Shown one piece after another: positions 1-8,130 of a DNA stretch of 64,000 nt. This DNA comes from Arcobacter sp. F155 (GTDB taxonomy: Bacteria > Campylobacterota > Campylobacteria > Campylobacterales > Arcobacteraceae): the NCBI RefSeq assembly GCF_004116455.1, contig NZ_PDJU01000003.1, forward strand, positions 62,001 to 126,000, in the 5' to 3' direction. Positions within the stretch are counted from its first letter, which is position 1. Each line of letters opens with the position of its first letter. A model generated the notes under the pieces. That model saw nothing but the letters and a program-made list of their open reading frames with translations. It was not told the origin of the DNA and searched no databases. The translations under genes and the position numbers were made by a program.

Positions 1-23
1 TAACAGTAATCTCAAAATAATCC

Positions 24-50
24 TTATGTTATCTTTCAATTATAACATAA
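24..50 (-). terminator. Hairpin downstream of lutC
   Basis: A 9-bp perfect inverted repeat (TTATGTTAT and ATAACATAA, 9-base loop) lies just past the lutC stop in the direction of lutC transcription. No T-run follows it, so it may be a weak terminator or a 3'-end stabilising hairpin. Confidence 0.4.
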
Positions 51-58
51 TTAGCAAA

Positions 59-643
59 CTATTCTACAAAAATTACATATCCTGATTTTGGACCGTGCGC
101 TCCAATTACCAATGACTGTTCAATATCAGCAGTTTTTGAAGGACCACTAATAAACGCTCCATAAGAAGGCTCACCAAATGAGATTAATTCATAAGCTTCA
201 TGCATATTGTTTACAATTGCACTTTTTTCTAATACAAGAATGATATTTTGTGCAATAAAATATAAAGCTCTGTGTCTGTTGTCTCTATTTTTAACCCAAA
301 CAGCACCATTTTCAGCAACTGCAAACTCACCTTTAACAACAGCTAAATCAATATCTTTTAGATTATGTGGGTCTGCTTCCTCATTTGCATCAAAATTTGC
401 TAATGAAAAACCTTCAATATTTGAAGTTATAAGTTTTTCATCTGGATATAAAGATTTAATTGTTTCTTCTAACTCTTCTTTTTTTATAAATAAAGCTTTC
501 CCACCAACTGACTCAAGCATAGTTGAAAAGTGTGAATGTTTATCTTCAAAAGTTAAGCCAAAGTTTGAGTAATCTGGTAAACTAGTATCTTGAACTACAT
601 TGTTAGTTCTAATATTCTTTAATATTAATTCTTTACTTGTCAT
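59..643 (-). CDS. lutC: LutC/LldG-type LUD-domain protein of lactate oxidation
   Basis: This is the third subunit of the LutABC L-lactate oxidation system, which converts L-lactate to pyruvate in the cytoplasm. The product is about 194 residues and is one LUD domain (seen: AENGAVWV near the middle and the C-terminal IGAHGPKSGYV). The longest open frame runs to 721, but the start chosen is the ATG at 643 (MTSKELIL). It overlaps the lutB end by 11 bases, and the 26 extra upstream residues look like translated lutB. It is the last gene of a lutA-lutB-lutC operon. No lactate permease is next to it in the window. Confidence 0.88.
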   Translation of the reverse strand: MTSKELILKNIRTNNVVQDTSLPDYSNFGLTFEDKHSHFSTMLESVGGKALFIKKEELEETIKSLYPDEKLITSNIEGFSLANFDANEEADPHNLKDIDLAVVKGEFAVAENGAVWVKNRDNRHRALYFIAQNIILVLEKSAIVNNMHEAYELISFGEPSYGAFISGPSKTADIEQSLVIGAHGPKSGYVIFVE

Positions 644-2015
644 TTCCAAACTCCTCTTTATAAATCTCTTTAAAACTCTTCTTAGGCATAGTAGGAATAT
701 CTCTTTGTTTTCCCCAAACATTAAATCTATTATAAATCATAAATTTAGGTAAAAATGGTACCACTTTTCTGGCTACCTTTCCTGCAAAATCAAATAGTGC
801 TGGTTTACTCATTAGCCAAGAAGCAAACTGCATTGATAATCTTTTTTGATTAGAGATAATATTTTTCTCTCTTAGGTCTTGTCTATGTGTGTAAAGCTGC
901 GAATCTAAGTCAATCTTCACAGGACAAACATTTGAACATGAACCACAAAGTGTACAAGCAAAAGATAGTGTTTTATGCTTTTTTGGGTCTCTAAATGTTC
1001 CTAGTGTTGAACCAATTGGTCCAGGAATAACATAGTCATATGAGTGACCACCTGACCTTCTATAAATAGGACAAGTATTCATACAAGCACCACATCTAAT
1101 ACAGTTTAATGCTTTTTTATAAGATTCTGATTGTAAAAATGGTGTTCTTTTGTTATCTACAATTACAATATGCATCTGTCCACCTTCAACTGGACCGTGA
1201 AAGTGTGATGTATATGAAGTGATTGCTTGACCAGTAGCACTTCTTGCAAGTAGTCTTGTAAATACAGATAAGTCTTGAAGTCTAGGAACTACTTTTTCAA
1301 TTCCCATACATGCAATATGAAGTTTAGGTAAAGAAGCACCCATATCTGCATTACCTTCGTTTGTACAAACTACAACTCCCCCGGTATTTGCAATTGCAAA
1401 GTTAACCCCAGTAATACCAGCATCTGCATCTAAGAACTTTTGTCTTAAATCAGCTCTTGCTGCTCTTGTTAAATATGTTGGGTCATAGTTTCCTTTTTCA
1501 GTTCCCATTTTTTCATGGAAAGTATCAGAAACATCTTGCTTTTTTAAGTGAATTGCTGGAAGTACAATATGTGAAGGTGGTTCATTTCTTAGTTGAACAA
1601 TTCTTTCACCTAAATCTGTATCAATAACTTCCATTCCTTTAGATTCTAAATAAGGATTTAAGTGACACTCTTCTGTTAGCATAGATTTTGATTTAACAAC
1701 TTTTTTAACATTGTTTTCACTTAAAATTCTATGTACTATTTCATTGTGTTCTTTTGCATCTTTTGCAAAGTGAACTTTTATTCCCTTTGCATTTGCATTT
1801 TTTTCAAACTCTAAAAGATATTTATCTAAGTTTGCCATAGTATGAGACTTGATTTGGTCAGCATACCTTCTTAATGTTTCCCACTCTGGAATAGTTTTAG
1901 TAGTTCTATCTCTTTTTTCTCTTACAAACCAAAGAGCTTGGTCATGCCAATGCATTCTTTCATCATTTGCCACAAACTCTTTAGCTTTTGCTGGATGGTC
2001 ATGTAAAACACTCAT
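633..2015 (-). CDS. lutB: LutB-type iron-sulfur LUD protein
   Basis: Iron-sulfur subunit of the LutABC L-lactate dehydrogenase system. The 460-residue product has an N-terminal LUD domain (roughly residues 50-300) and two ferredoxin-like 4Fe-4S motifs, CIRCGACMNTCP near residue 306 and CTLCGSCSNVCP near residue 355. A C-terminal LutB-specific tail follows. Length and domain order match the family. It starts 2 bases after lutA ends and overlaps lutC, so translation is probably coupled. The subunit is expected to pass electrons from lactate toward quinone or another acceptor; that last step is inferred. Confidence 0.92.
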   Translation of the reverse strand: MSVLHDHPAKAKEFVANDERMHWHDQALWFVREKRDRTTKTIPEWETLRRYADQIKSHTMANLDKYLLEFEKNANAKGIKVHFAKDAKEHNEIVHRILSENNVKKVVKSKSMLTEECHLNPYLESKGMEVIDTDLGERIVQLRNEPPSHIVLPAIHLKKQDVSDTFHEKMGTEKGNYDPTYLTRAARADLRQKFLDADAGITGVNFAIANTGGVVVCTNEGNADMGASLPKLHIACMGIEKVVPRLQDLSVFTRLLARSATGQAITSYTSHFHGPVEGGQMHIVIVDNKRTPFLQSESYKKALNCIRCGACMNTCPIYRRSGGHSYDYVIPGPIGSTLGTFRDPKKHKTLSFACTLCGSCSNVCPVKIDLDSQLYTHRQDLREKNIISNQKRLSMQFASWLMSKPALFDFAGKVARKVVPFLPKFMIYNRFNVWGKQRDIPTMPKKSFKEIYKEEFGNDK

Positions 2016-2017
2016 AA

Positions 2018-2761
2018 TTAAACCTCCCCTGCAAGGATCTCAGTAATATGCATGATTTTTAAAGGTTTATTTTCTCTATTAACTAAACCTTGCATATGCA
2101 TAAGACATGACATATCTGCACCTGTCATAATTTCAACATGTGAATCAATATGGTCTTTAATTCTATCTTTACCCATTGCAACAGAAATATCTTCTTCTGT
2201 TACAGAGAAAGTTCCACCAAAACCACAACACTCATCATCTCTGTTTAGTTCAACAATTTCTATTCCCTCTACTAAGTTAAGTAGGTTTTTTAGTTTATTG
2301 TTTTTAGGGATGTTAAGTTCACTTGGGCTTCCTAATTTTAAACCTCTATGACCATGACATGAGTTATGAACTCCTACTTTATGAGGGAAATAGGAGTCTA
2401 TTTTTTCCACTTTTATAATGTCATGTAAAAACTCACAAACTTCATAAATAGAAGTTTTTACTTTGTTGTAGTCTTTGTCATCTTCATCAAAAAATGGTTT
2501 ATAATGGTCTTTAACCATAGTTACACATGAACCAGTTGGAGCAACGATATAATCATATTTTTTGAAAATATCTACAAATCTAAGTGCTAATGTTTTCATA
2601 TCTTTAGAGCAGCCTGAATTTGCCATTGGCTGCCCACAACAGGTTTGGTCCATTGGATACTCAACATCCATATCAAATTTCTTCAACAGTTTTAAAGTTG
2701 CCATCGAACTATTTGGATACAACTCATTCATAAAACAGGGAATAAATAAACCTACTTTCAT
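2018..2761 (-). CDS. lutA: LutA-type CCG-domain (Fe-S) protein
   Basis: First gene of the lutABC operon. The 247-residue protein carries two CCG (DUF224) cysteine motifs, TCCGQP near residue 42 and ECCGFGGTF near residue 177, as in heterodisulfide-reductase-like LutA/LldE subunits. These motifs bind non-cubane or 4Fe-4S clusters in related proteins. The start ATG at 2761 is preceded by an AAGGATTAGGT ribosome site. The AT-rich stretch 2762-2847 upstream should hold the operon promoter, since the next gene upstream ends at 2848 with a gap of 86 bases. Confidence 0.92.
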   Translation of the reverse strand: MKVGLFIPCFMNELYPNSSMATLKLLKKFDMDVEYPMDQTCCGQPMANSGCSKDMKTLALRFVDIFKKYDYIVAPTGSCVTMVKDHYKPFFDEDDKDYNKVKTSIYEVCEFLHDIIKVEKIDSYFPHKVGVHNSCHGHRGLKLGSPSELNIPKNNKLKNLLNLVEGIEIVELNRDDECCGFGGTFSVTEEDISVAMGKDRIKDHIDSHVEIMTGADMSCLMHMQGLVNRENKPLKIMHITEILAGEV

Positions 2762-2847
2762 TACCTAATCCTTAATTTTAGTTTACTTTATATTGTAAGT
2801 ATATATTCTTGATATGAAAAACTTATGATATTTTTAAGTTTACTTAA

Positions 2848-3426
2848 CTAATCAGTCAAGTGTTTTAGAAAAACAGTAATATCGTTATCTAAATAGTAAT
2901 CTTTTATATGAATCTCTTTTCCTAAACCTTCACAAAAGTCTATTATCGTTTCACAAGAAACATTATTTAAACTATCTGCTTTTAAGAAGTTAAAGACAAA
3001 GCCTTTATTAGATGAAGCCAAGCAGTTTTCTATAAATCTAAACATCTGTTTTTTTCTAAGTATATTCATAGCTCCACTACAAATATAGTAGTCAGCTTTT
3101 GGTAGTTTATCTTTTACTATATCTCTAACCATAAACTTTTCGCTAGGAAATCTCTCTTTACTTAAAGTTACCATTCTTTGTTCTAAATCTAAGCCAATAT
3201 AGTTTTTAGGTTTCAAGTTTGATTTCTTTAAATAATTTAAATACTCTGCAAAACCACAACCTGCATCAACAATAGAAGAATTTTTTATATCATCTTTTAT
3301 AAATGAGTTTATAATTTCAAATCTAAGATATTGGGTAAACTGAGATTGCCAATGAACCCCTTGGGCACTTATTCCATATTTATCAATAGCTTTTTTATAA
3401 AATTTGTGATTGTCTATACCTATCAT
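2848..3426 (-). CDS. Class I SAM-dependent methyltransferase, substrate unknown
   Basis: A 192-residue protein with the SAM-binding motif I (VDAGCGFAEYL, residues about 52-62), an acidic motif II (YIGLDLEQ) and a Rossmann-like pattern. It begins at ATG 3426, overlapping the stop of the deaminase gene by 4 bases (ATGA-type junction), so the two are co-translated. Nothing in the sequence identifies the substrate. Association with a dCMP deaminase hints at nucleotide or tRNA/DNA modification, but that is only context. Confidence 0.75.
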   Translation of the reverse strand: MIGIDNHKFYKKAIDKYGISAQGVHWQSQFTQYLRFEIINSFIKDDIKNSSIVDAGCGFAEYLNYLKKSNLKPKNYIGLDLEQRMVTLSKERFPSEKFMVRDIVKDKLPKADYYICSGAMNILRKKQMFRFIENCLASSNKGFVFNFLKADSLNNVSCETIIDFCEGLGKEIHIKDYYLDNDITVFLKHLTD

Positions 3427-3857
3427 TTTATTTGTTCTATTACTACGCCATTATCTTTAATAAATTTTGAAACAACTTCAGAGTTTGTATGTTCATATGC
3501 TTTATCATAAACAATTCTTTTAATTCCTGCTGCTATTAAGTTTTTTGAACACTCACTACAAGGCTCTAAAGTTACATAAATTGTTGCATCTTCTATTGAG
3601 ATACCTTTTCTTGCTGCCCAAATTAAAGCATTCATTTCAGCATGAATTTCATATGTTTTAGACCAATCATGGTGATCTTTTGTATATTCTCCATTCCAAT
3701 GTGCACTACAATTAGTATATCCTGTTGGTGTTCCATTGTATCCCGTTGAAAGTATTCTTCCATCTTTTACAATAACAGCACCTACTTGTTTTGATACACA
3801 CTTTGAAGCACTTGCTATTTCATGGGCAATATTTATAAAATTTCTATCACTTATCAT
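3423..3857 (-). CDS. Deoxycytidylate (dCMP) deaminase-type zinc enzyme
   Basis: The 144-residue protein has the full cytidine/deoxycytidylate deaminase signature: HAEMNAL (zinc-binding His and catalytic Glu, near residue 72) and PCSEC (two zinc cysteines, near residue 99). The N-terminal KQVGAVIVKDGRILSTGYNG matches the dCMP deaminase/ComEB group better than cytidine deaminase. It would convert dCMP to dUMP for thymidylate synthesis. It is first in a two-gene unit with a methyltransferase. A late-competence role, as for ComEB, is possible but unsupported. Confidence 0.85.
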   Translation of the reverse strand: MISDRNFINIAHEIASASKCVSKQVGAVIVKDGRILSTGYNGTPTGYTNCSAHWNGEYTKDHHDWSKTYEIHAEMNALIWAARKGISIEDATIYVTLEPCSECSKNLIAAGIKRIVYDKAYEHTNSEVVSKFIKDNGVVIEQIK

Positions 3858-4044
3858 TTAATTTTCCTAAAATAGTTTCATATTAATTTCATATAAATTA
3901 CTCTTTAGTAGTAATTTTACAAAACTTCTAATTTTCTTTGATTTTTGCTATATTTTAACATTTTAATATGAGTTTTTGTCAAAAAAAAGCTAATTTTACC
4001 ATATTTTGAAAAATTAGTACTAGGTTTTATAACATTTTTTATGG

Positions 4045-4050
4045 TATTAT
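4045..4050 (+). promoter_or_regulatory. Probable -10 element of accBC
   Basis: TATTAT preceded by TGG (extended -10 form) lies 31 bases upstream of the accB ATG in the 223-base gap 3858-4080. Like most promoters in this group it has no clear -35. The AAAAGG ribosome site follows at about 4069-4074. Confidence 0.45.
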
Positions 4051-4080
4051 TTCCAAAAATTTAATTATAAAAGGTTAAAC

Positions 4081-4542
4081 ATGGATTTTAAAGAAATTAA
4101 AGAACTAATTAGAGTTTTTGATAAAAGTGAATTAAATAAATTAAAAGTTAAAGAAGGTGAATTTGAAGTAGCTATGCAAAAAGGTTTTGAAGGTGGAACT
4201 GTTGTAACAACTTCTGCACCTGCTGCTGTTGCTCCTGCTGCACAAGCACCTGTTGCTGCACCAGTTGCTGCTACAACTGAAGCTGCTCCTGCTGTACCAG
4301 CTGGTGACACTATCAACTCTCCAATGGTTGGAACATTCTATGCTGCGCCATCTCCAGAAGCTTCTGATTTTGTTAAAAAAGGAGATACAGTTAAAAAAGG
4401 TCAAACTTTATGTATCTTAGAAGCAATGAAAATTATGAATGAAGTTGAAGCTGAATTTGATTGTAAAATCGTTGATATCTTAGTTGAAAACGGAAACCCA
4501 GTTGAATATGATATGCCAATGTTCGTTGTAGAAAAACTATAA
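4081..4542 (+). CDS. accB: Acetyl-CoA carboxylase biotin carboxyl carrier protein
   Basis: Biotin carrier subunit of acetyl-CoA carboxylase, the first step of fatty acid synthesis. The 153-residue protein has an N-terminal domain (1-40), an Ala/Pro/Thr-rich flexible linker (about 42-76) and a biotinyl domain (78-153). The biotinylation motif is EAMKIMNE with Lys117 as the biotin attachment residue. It is followed after 12 bases by accC, the usual accBC operon. The Ala-rich linker produces spurious open frames on both strands. Confidence 0.96.
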   Translation: MDFKEIKELIRVFDKSELNKLKVKEGEFEVAMQKGFEGGTVVTTSAPAAVAPAAQAPVAAPVAATTEAAPAVPAGDTINSPMVGTFYAAPSPEASDFVKKGDTVKKGQTLCILEAMKIMNEVEAEFDCKIVDILVENGNPVEYDMPMFVVEKL

Positions 4543-4554
4543 TAAGAAGCTAAC

Positions 4555-5907
4555 ATGGCTGAAATTAAAAAAATTCTAATTGCTAATAGAGGTGAAATAG
4601 TTCAAAGAGCTATCAGAACTATTAGAGAAATGGGTAAAAAGTCTGTTGCTGTTTATTCTGCTGGAGATAAAAATGCTTCATACTTAAAACATGCAGATGA
4701 AGCAATTTGTATTGGTGATGTTAAGTCAATTGATTCATACTTAAATATCCCTGCAATTATTACTGCTGCTGAAATGACAGGTTGTGATGCAATTTTCCCA
4801 GGTTATGGTTTCTTATCAGAAAACCAAGACTTCGTTGAAATTTGTAGACTTCACAATATTAAATTTATTGGTCCATCTGTTGAAGTAATGGAAAAAATGG
4901 CTGATAAATCAAAAGCAAAAGATGAGATGATTAAAGCAGGTGTTCCAGTTGTTCCAGGTTCTGACGGTGCTGTTCACTCTGTTGAAGAAGGTAAAAAAGT
5001 TGCAAATGAAATTGGTTATCCAATCATGGCAAAAGCATCAGCAGGTGGTGGTGGTAGAGGTATGAGACTTATCGAATCTGAAGATAAGTTTGAACAATTA
5101 TTTACTGCTGCGTCAAGTGAAGCATTAGCTGCCTTTGGTGATGGAACAATGTACCTTGAAAGATTTATCAATAAACCAAGACATATTGAGGTTCAAGTTG
5201 TTGGTGACTCTCATGGAAATGCTATTCATATTGGTGAAAGAGATTGCTCTTTACAAAGAAGACACCAAAAAGTTATTGAAGAATCACCTGCAATTTTATT
5301 AAATGATGAAACAAGAAAGCATTTACATGATGTTGCAGTTAAAGCTACAAAATACTTAAACTACGAAGGTGCTGGTACTTTTGAATTCCTAGCAGATGAT
5401 AAACAAAACATCTACTTTATGGAAATGAATACTAGACTTCAAGTTGAACACCCAGTTTCAGAAATGGTTTCTGGAATTGATATTATTGAGCTTATGATTA
5501 AAGTAGCAGAAGGTGAAGAGTTACCACCACAAGAGTCTATTAAATTTAGAGGTCACTCTATTGAAGTTAGAATCACTGCTGAAGATCCAAACTCTTTCTT
5601 ACCAAGTCCAGGTAAAGTAAAACAATGGTTCGTACCAGGTGGAAGAAACGTAAGAGTTGACTCTCATGTTTACGCAGGATATGTAGTACCTCCATACTAT
5701 GACTCAATGATTGGTAAACTAATTGTTTGGGGAAGAGATAGAGAAAAAGCTATCAATATTATGAAAAGAGCTCTTAATGAGTTTGAAGTAGAAGGAATTA
5801 AAACTACAATTCCATTCCACCAAAAAATGATGGAAAATGAAGACTTCATTGCAAATAACTACGACACAAAATATCTAGAAGGTTACAAAAGCCTAGACGA
5901 TATCTAA
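4555..5907 (+). CDS. accC: Biotin carboxylase subunit of acetyl-CoA carboxylase
   Basis: Carboxylates biotin on AccB using ATP and bicarbonate. The 450-residue length is that of bacterial AccC. Visible motifs include the N-terminal KILIANRGEI, the ATP-grasp glycine loop SAGGGGRGMR (near residue 162), RDCSLQRRHQKVIEE and the catalytic EMNTRLQVEHPVSE. A weak stem (AGAGG/CCTCT, 5916-5931) lies just after the stop and may end the accBC transcript. Confidence 0.96.
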   Translation: MAEIKKILIANRGEIVQRAIRTIREMGKKSVAVYSAGDKNASYLKHADEAICIGDVKSIDSYLNIPAIITAAEMTGCDAIFPGYGFLSENQDFVEICRLHNIKFIGPSVEVMEKMADKSKAKDEMIKAGVPVVPGSDGAVHSVEEGKKVANEIGYPIMAKASAGGGGRGMRLIESEDKFEQLFTAASSEALAAFGDGTMYLERFINKPRHIEVQVVGDSHGNAIHIGERDCSLQRRHQKVIEESPAILLNDETRKHLHDVAVKATKYLNYEGAGTFEFLADDKQNIYFMEMNTRLQVEHPVSEMVSGIDIIELMIKVAEGEELPPQESIKFRGHSIEVRITAEDPNSFLPSPGKVKQWFVPGGRNVRVDSHVYAGYVVPPYYDSMIGKLIVWGRDREKAINIMKRALNEFEVEGIKTTIPFHQKMMENEDFIANNYDTKYLEGYKSLDDI

Positions 5908-5970
5908 GAAGCTATAGAGGGTAAAACCTCTTAGTTTCATTCTTACAGCTTATATTTATATTAAATTAGA

Positions 5971-6152
5971 TATAATCCGCAAAACTATACACAGATATAT
6001 GCTATTTTTACTTTGAATCTCTAATTTCAAGGCCCTGCTTTCTTTCATTTAAGCATAAAGTTTTTAAATCTAGTTCTATTAATAGAAGAAGTTTATATAA
6101 GTGTATGTTTTAATAATATACTACGAAGTATAAACTAACCAAAAGGTAATAA
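5971..6152 (+). promoter_or_regulatory. Promoter and long structured leader of the DEAD-box helicase gene
   Basis: A TATAAT -10 lies at 5971-5976, which predicts a transcript start near 5983 and an untranslated leader of about 170 bases. The leader contains a perfect 14-bp palindrome at 6074-6087 (TTCTATTAATAGAA). A second dyad (ACTACGAAGT region, about 6117-6132) sits just upstream of the AAAAGG ribosome site. Long leaders are a known feature of cold-shock helicase genes such as E. coli deaD; a regulatory role here is inferred. Confidence 0.45.
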
Positions 6153-7616
6153 ATGACTTTTAATGAATTAAATTTCAAAGAAAACTTACAAAAAGCAATT
6201 GATGACGCAGGATTTAAAGAGCCAAGTCCTATCCAAAGAGACGCAATTCCAGTTGTTTTACAAGGTAAAGATATAGTAGGTCAAGCTCATACAGGTACAG
6301 GTAAGACTGCTGCATTTGGACTTCCAATTATTAATATGATGAAGTGCAACAAAAATGTTGAAGCAGTAGTAATTGTTCCTACAAGAGAACTTGCAATGCA
6401 AGTTTCTGATGAGCTATTTAGATTTGGTAAAAATCTAGGTATTAACACTGCTACAGTATATGGTGGACAATCATATTCAAGACAATTAAAGCATATCGAC
6501 AATGCTGGTATCATTGTTGCAACTCCAGGTAGATTTTTAGATTTACTAAAGGGTGGAAAAATTAATATTAAACCATCATTTGTAGTTCTTGACGAAGCAG
6601 ATGAAATGCTTGATATGGGATTCTTAGATGATATCAAAGAGATTTTCACTTATCTTCCAGATGAAAGACAAACACTTCTTTTCTCTGCAACTATGCCAAA
6701 TGCAATTAAAAATCTTGCAAAAACAATTTTAAAAGAGCCAGAGTTTATCACGATTACTAAATCTGAGATTACTAACTCTAAAATCACACAAACTTTCTAT
6801 GTAGTTGATGAACATGAAAGAGATGATGCTTTAATTAGATTATATGACTTTAAAAACCCTGATAAATCAATTATCTTCTGTAGAACTAAAAAAGAAGTAG
6901 ATAGATTAGCTACATTCTTAGTATCTCAAGGTTTCTCAGCAAAAGGTCTTCATGGTGACATGGAACAAAGACAAAGAGAAGAAGCTATTAATGCATTCAA
7001 AAAAGGAAGACTTGAAGTTCTTATTGCAACAGATGTTGCTGCAAGAGGATTAGATGTAAATGATGTAACTCACGTATTTAACTACCATTTACCATTTGAT
7101 TCAGAATCTTATGTACACAGAATTGGAAGAACAGGAAGAGCTGGTAAAGACGGTATGGCTGTTTCTATTGTTACTCCACATGAATTTAGAATGTTACAAA
7201 AAATTCAAAAAGCAACTGGTGGAAAACTAGAAGCTAAAGTTATTCCAAACGTAGAATCAGTAAAAGAAAAGAAAACTGATACTCTAAAAAGTAAAATTAT
7301 TGAACAAAAAGTTTATGATTCAGGAATTGACTTAGTTGAAAGTATGAAAGAAGAGTACGATTTATCTACTATTGCTCATAAACTAGCTTCAATGCTTACT
7401 AATACTACTTACGTAAAAGGAAGTAACAACATTGGTAAGTCTGAAAAAGATATCACAAGATTATTCGAAAGAATGAAAGATGATAGAGGTGGAAGAGACT
7501 CTAGAGGTAGAAACGGTGGAAGAGGAAGAAATGGTCAAAGAAGATCTGGTTCTAGAAATAGAAGCGGAGGAAATGGTCACTCTGATTCATCAAGAAGAAG
7601 ACCAAGAAGAAGATAA
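6153..7616 (+). CDS. DEAD-box ATP-dependent RNA helicase (DeaD/RhlE/RhpA type)
   Basis: RNA helicase of 487 residues with all core motifs: F/Q motif (FKEPSPIQRDA), Walker A AHTGTGKT near residue 44, PTRELA, DEAD near residue 146, SAT, and HRIGRTGRAGK. The C-terminal tail from about residue 448 is very basic and Gly/Arg rich (RGG-like), typical of RNA-annealing tails. In Helicobacter the DEAD-box protein RhpA partners with RNase J. An RNase J gene is present at 25556-27502, so this is a plausible degradosome partner, by analogy only. Confidence 0.93.
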   Translation: MTFNELNFKENLQKAIDDAGFKEPSPIQRDAIPVVLQGKDIVGQAHTGTGKTAAFGLPIINMMKCNKNVEAVVIVPTRELAMQVSDELFRFGKNLGINTATVYGGQSYSRQLKHIDNAGIIVATPGRFLDLLKGGKINIKPSFVVLDEADEMLDMGFLDDIKEIFTYLPDERQTLLFSATMPNAIKNLAKTILKEPEFITITKSEITNSKITQTFYVVDEHERDDALIRLYDFKNPDKSIIFCRTKKEVDRLATFLVSQGFSAKGLHGDMEQRQREEAINAFKKGRLEVLIATDVAARGLDVNDVTHVFNYHLPFDSESYVHRIGRTGRAGKDGMAVSIVTPHEFRMLQKIQKATGGKLEAKVIPNVESVKEKKTDTLKSKIIEQKVYDSGIDLVESMKEEYDLSTIAHKLASMLTNTTYVKGSNNIGKSEKDITRLFERMKDDRGGRDSRGRNGGRGRNGQRRSGSRNRSGGNGHSDSSRRRPRRR

Positions 7617-7626
7617 TCTTCTTCTT
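7604..7626. terminator. Bidirectional hairpin between converging genes
   Basis: A 9-bp stem (AAGAAGAAG / CTTCTTCTT, 5-base loop) spans the helicase stop codon. It lies between the helicase gene and the converging small gene ending at 7642. It has a T-rich flank on the plus side and could serve both transcripts. Confidence 0.45.
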
Positions 7627-7641
7627 GCTTCATTTTAACTA

Positions 7642-7851
7642 CTAGCTATAGTAGTTTTTTAAAACTTTTTTAGCTTTCTTAAAAGCTGTTTTTGTATCCC
7701 TACCAAATCCTCTAAATGCTCCATCTTTATTAAAGAATTCAATCATTTGTAATTCACCTTTTTTGATGTCGATTACTCTAAAAATATCAAACTCTTTTTT
7801 TAGTTTTTCTACCTTTGGATTTTCATTGGCAGTTAAAATTCTAATACTCAT
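7642..7851 (-). CDS. Small basic protein of unknown function (69 aa)
   Basis: I do not recognise this 69-residue protein. It is rich in Lys, has no signal peptide or membrane segment, and ends in a basic helical stretch (GFGRDTKTAFKKAKKVLKNYY). The ATG at 7851 has a strong AAAGGAG ribosome site, which supports real translation. It stands alone, converging with the helicase gene and diverging from the phosphate transporter across a 279-base gap. Confidence 0.65.
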   Translation of the reverse strand: MSIRILTANENPKVEKLKKEFDIFRVIDIKKGELQMIEFFNKDGAFRGFGRDTKTAFKKAKKVLKNYYS

Positions 7852-7956
7852 TTATAACTCCTTTATGTATTTTCTCTATATTTTATTACCATTCTATAGA
7901 AAAAAGTACTTTTTGTCAAGTTTTTTATTACAATGAAGATATTTTTTTCAAAAAAA

Positions 7957-7996
7957 TATGAAAAAAAGTATAGAAATTTGAAAAAAAGTGTAGAAT
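7957..7996. repeat. Tandem 20-bp direct repeat upstream of pitA
   Basis: Two adjacent 20-bp units (TATGAAAAAAAGTATAGAAA at 7957-7976, then a copy with three differences at 7977-7996) form an in-phase direct repeat. A related TATAGAAAAAAGTA lies near 7907. The rest of the 279-base gap 7852-8130 is AT-rich and contains an imperfect dyad (AAGGATT / AATCCTA) near 8066-8095 and a possible -10 (TATTAT) after the repeats. The repeats are well placed for a regulator of pitA. Confidence 0.45.
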
Positions 7997-8130
7997 ATAT
8001 TATAGAGATATAAAATATCTTAGTTAGTTTAGTAATATAAAGTTTAAGCTTACTTAAAGGTTGTGTAAGGATTTACCCAATACAATCCTACAAAATATTA
8101 GTTACAGAAAAGTTACACAAAGGGTATACG

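Noticed and set aside
207-572. 121-residue plus-strand frame within lutC
   Set aside because: Antisense shadow of the LUD domain gene with no supporting ribosome site or domain.
3858-4080. Possible small gene or RNA upstream of accB
   Set aside because: The gap is simple AT-rich DNA with an extended -10 near 4045; no open frame with a ribosome site and no convincing structure were found.
4065-4404. Open frames antisense to accB and a Leu-rich frame on the same strand
   Set aside because: They arise from the Ala/Pro/Thr linker repeats of the biotin carrier; the correct frame has the biotinylation motif.
7490-7616. Short direct repeats (AGAGG, AGAAG) at the helicase end as a CRISPR or tandem repeat
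   Set aside because: They encode the RGG-like basic tail, have no regular spacing and no spacers. No CRISPR array was seen elsewhere in the window.
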